From Bryobacterales bacterium (GTDB taxonomy: Bacteria; Acidobacteriota; Terriglobia; Bryobacterales; UBA6623): DNA of 64,000 bases. Positions 62,472-64,000 of the stretch are shown piece after piece. Location: assembly GCA_028819255.1 (NCBI GenBank), contig JAPPMB010000135.1:1-64000 (forward strand). The letters are read 5' to 3'. Positions within the stretch are counted from its first letter, which is position 1. Each line of letters starts with the position of its first letter. The translations under genes and the position numbers were made by a program. The notes under the pieces were generated by a model. That model worked only from the letters and a program-made list of their open reading frames with translations. It was not told where the DNA came from and ran no database searches.

Positions 62472-63923
62472 GTGAGCGAAACGAGAATCTTTCCGAACTA
62501 CATCAACGGCGAGTGGGTCGAGTCCGACCGCAGATTCGAGAACCGGAATCCCGCCAACACCGATGACTGCGTCGGTGTCTTCTGCAAGGCAAGCCGGGCC
62601 GACGTGAATGTGGCTGCCGAGGCGGCGCAGGACGCGTTCGAGGACTGGTCGTCCCTTCCGGGACCCGCGCGGGGCGCGTACCTGTACAAGGTCGCGGACA
62701 TCTTGGAAGGCAATCTCGACTCCCTGGCCACCGAAATGACCCGCGAGGAGGGCAAGACCGTCCCCGAGGCCAAGGGCGAGACGATGCGCTCCATCAACAT
62801 CTTTCGCTACTTCGCCGGAGAGGGCTCCCGCATTCCCGGAATCCAGGTTCCTTCCGAGCGCGACCGGGTCTTCATGTATGCGGTCCGCAGGCCTCTGGGA
62901 GTCGTTTCCCAGATCAACCCCTGGAACTTTCCGAGCGCGATTCCGGCATGGAAGCTGGCGCCGGCGCTGATCGCGGGCAACAGCGTGCTGGTGAAGCCGG
63001 CAACGGCTGCGCCCCTGTCTGCCTGGAGGATCGCCGAAGCCTGTCACAAGGCCGGCATCCCGAAGGGCGTGGTGAACCTGCTCTGCGGATCGGGCGGCGA
63101 GGTCGGCGACGCGATGGTGCATGCGGAGCCCGTCAAGGCGGTCTCGTTCACCGGATCGGTGCCAGTTGGGAAGCTGCTGCACGCGGCAGCCTCCACCCGC
63201 CGCATCCGGATCCAGCTCGAAATGGGCGGCAAGAATCCTACGATCGTTCTGGCGGACGCCGATCTCGACAAGGCGGTGGCCAACACGGTCAACGCGGCGA
63301 TGTTCTCGACGGGCCAGAAGTGCACCGCGACAAGCCGGGTCATCGTCGAGGACGCGATTCACGACGAGTTTCTCGACCGTGTCGTCAGGGCAACGCGGTC
63401 CCTGCGGGTCGGAGACGGGCTGGAGGCAGGGATCGATGTTGGACCGGCGATTGACCAGGATCAGCTCGACACGAACGAGCGGTATTGTGAGGTCGCCGAG
63501 AGCGAGGGGGCGACGCTCGAGTGCGGAGGCCGGGTCCTCACCGAAGGAAGCCATGCCAAGGGCTTCTTCTTCGAGCCGACCGTGTTCAGCGGCGTGACCG
63601 AAGGCATGCGGATCGCGCAGGAGGAAGTGTTCGGGCCAGTGCTGGGGGTGATGCGGGGAGCGGACTTCGAAGAGTGCATGCGGATCGCGAACTGCACCGA
63701 ATTCGGCCTCTCAGCATCGATCCAGACGCGTGACGTGTCGCGCATCTTCGAGTACGTCAATCGCATCGAGGCGGGCCTGATCACAGTCAACCTTCCGAGC
63801 GCGGGCGTTGAGTACCAGTTGCCGTTCGGCGGGTCGAAGGAATCCAGTTTCGGGCCCAAGGAACAGGGACCGGTCGCCCTCGACTTCTACACCGACTACA
63901 AGACGGTGTATCTCGGATACTGA
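62472..63923 (+). CDS. Aldehyde dehydrogenase, 2,5-dioxovalerate (ketoglutarate semialdehyde) dehydrogenase-like
   Basis: 483 aa from GTG 62472 with GAGGA seven bases upstream; the 816-aa upstream extension is rejected. The NAD-binding QINPWNFPSAIPAW, catalytic Glu in LEMGGKNP and catalytic Cys in STGQKCTATSR are all present. The overall sequence resembles the semialdehyde dehydrogenases ending oxidative sugar-acid pathways (arabinose, galactarate), which make 2-oxoglutarate. The neighbouring SDR and the galactonate-dehydratase-type gene at 43.8 kb support such a route (inference). Confidence 0.92.
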   Translation: MSETRIFPNYINGEWVESDRRFENRNPANTDDCVGVFCKASRADVNVAAEAAQDAFEDWSSLPGPARGAYLYKVADILEGNLDSLATEMTREEGKTVPEAKGETMRSINIFRYFAGEGSRIPGIQVPSERDRVFMYAVRRPLGVVSQINPWNFPSAIPAWKLAPALIAGNSVLVKPATAAPLSAWRIAEACHKAGIPKGVVNLLCGSGGEVGDAMVHAEPVKAVSFTGSVPVGKLLHAAASTRRIRIQLEMGGKNPTIVLADADLDKAVANTVNAAMFSTGQKCTATSRVIVEDAIHDEFLDRVVRATRSLRVGDGLEAGIDVGPAIDQDQLDTNERYCEVAESEGATLECGGRVLTEGSHAKGFFFEPTVFSGVTEGMRIAQEEVFGPVLGVMRGADFEECMRIANCTEFGLSASIQTRDVSRIFEYVNRIEAGLITVNLPSAGVEYQLPFGGSKESSFGPKEQGPVALDFYTDYKTVYLGY

Positions 63924-64000
63924 CCAGCCTAACGGCTCGCTTCGGGGCCGCTGCTCCCCACCCAAGGACTCGTCCCACGGGTGCCGCGAGGGCCGGTCAG

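Noticed and set aside
1-64000. CRISPR arrays, rRNA genes, intact insertion sequences and riboswitches
   Set aside because: None was seen when reading for regularly spaced repeats, transposase motifs or conserved RNA signatures; small or decayed elements could be missed by eye.

Overview
The window is GC-rich bacterial chromosome, densely packed on both strands. The best guess for the host is Acidobacteriota (inference). It has two secreted VWA proteins of the kind common in that phylum, a carboxypeptidase-regulatory-plus-TPR secreted protein, many Tat/Sec-exported sugar and polysaccharide enzymes, PQQ dehydrogenases, a secreted sulfatase and a MoaD-MoaE fusion. No rRNA or marker gene is present to fix the taxonomy.

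Layout. 1-11.6 kb is mostly housekeeping: a 5'-truncated Lhr helicase, a zinc-ribbon membrane protein, gatB, an exported amidohydrolase divergent from a SurA-like chaperone, a YhaM-like nuclease and an SDR. A tRNA-Lys(CTT) at 12.0 kb is followed by about 2.4 kb of DNA with no intact gene and one decayed reading frame. 14.4-20.5 kb holds glutathione-independent formaldehyde dehydrogenase, a Tat-exported TIM-barrel sugar epimerase, a dihaem cytochrome overlapping a PQQ alcohol dehydrogenase, and a 1-Cys peroxiredoxin. 21-30 kb holds a thymidine-phosphorylase-like enzyme, inositol phosphatase, threonine synthase, MoaD-MoaE and VWA protein (the last three as a minus-strand run), a lytic transglycosylase, a Kelch protein and a sulfatase. 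29.9-38 kb holds two overlapping trans-sulfuration-type PLP enzymes, a Uma2 nuclease, a tannase-family esterase, a GNAT with no normal start, and an NHL propeller protein.

38.2-43.5 kb is the accessory region and the most interesting part. It looks like a decaying defence island, visibly more AT-rich in its DUF262 part. A 610-aa DUF262-HNH gene lies 11 bp after the C-terminal remnant of a type I methyltransferase gene (hsdM). Its own reading frame continues past a TAA and then a TAG into 125 more coding-like residues ending in a HEPN-like RX4H motif. Next to it are three toxin-antitoxin loci. In each the antitoxin reads through intact, while the PIN toxin is broken by a different lesion: C-terminal loss, N-terminal deletion, or a TGA nonsense codon.

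43.8-64 kb returns to catabolic and housekeeping genes: an enolase-superfamily sugar-acid dehydratase, a GMC oxidoreductase with its Tat-exported small subunit, a second sugar epimerase, DoxX, a CCA-adding-type enzyme, a VWA protein behind a 1139-aa exported protein of unknown function, a group II decarboxylase, the TPR protein, a YHS-like protein that has lost its cysteines, a haem-tagged PQQ glucose-dehydrogenase-like protein, a homocysteine methyltransferase-like protein, an SDR and a semialdehyde dehydrogenase. Together these suggest an aerobic heterotroph oxidising alcohols, sugars and sugar acids in the periplasm and feeding electrons to respiratory cytochromes.
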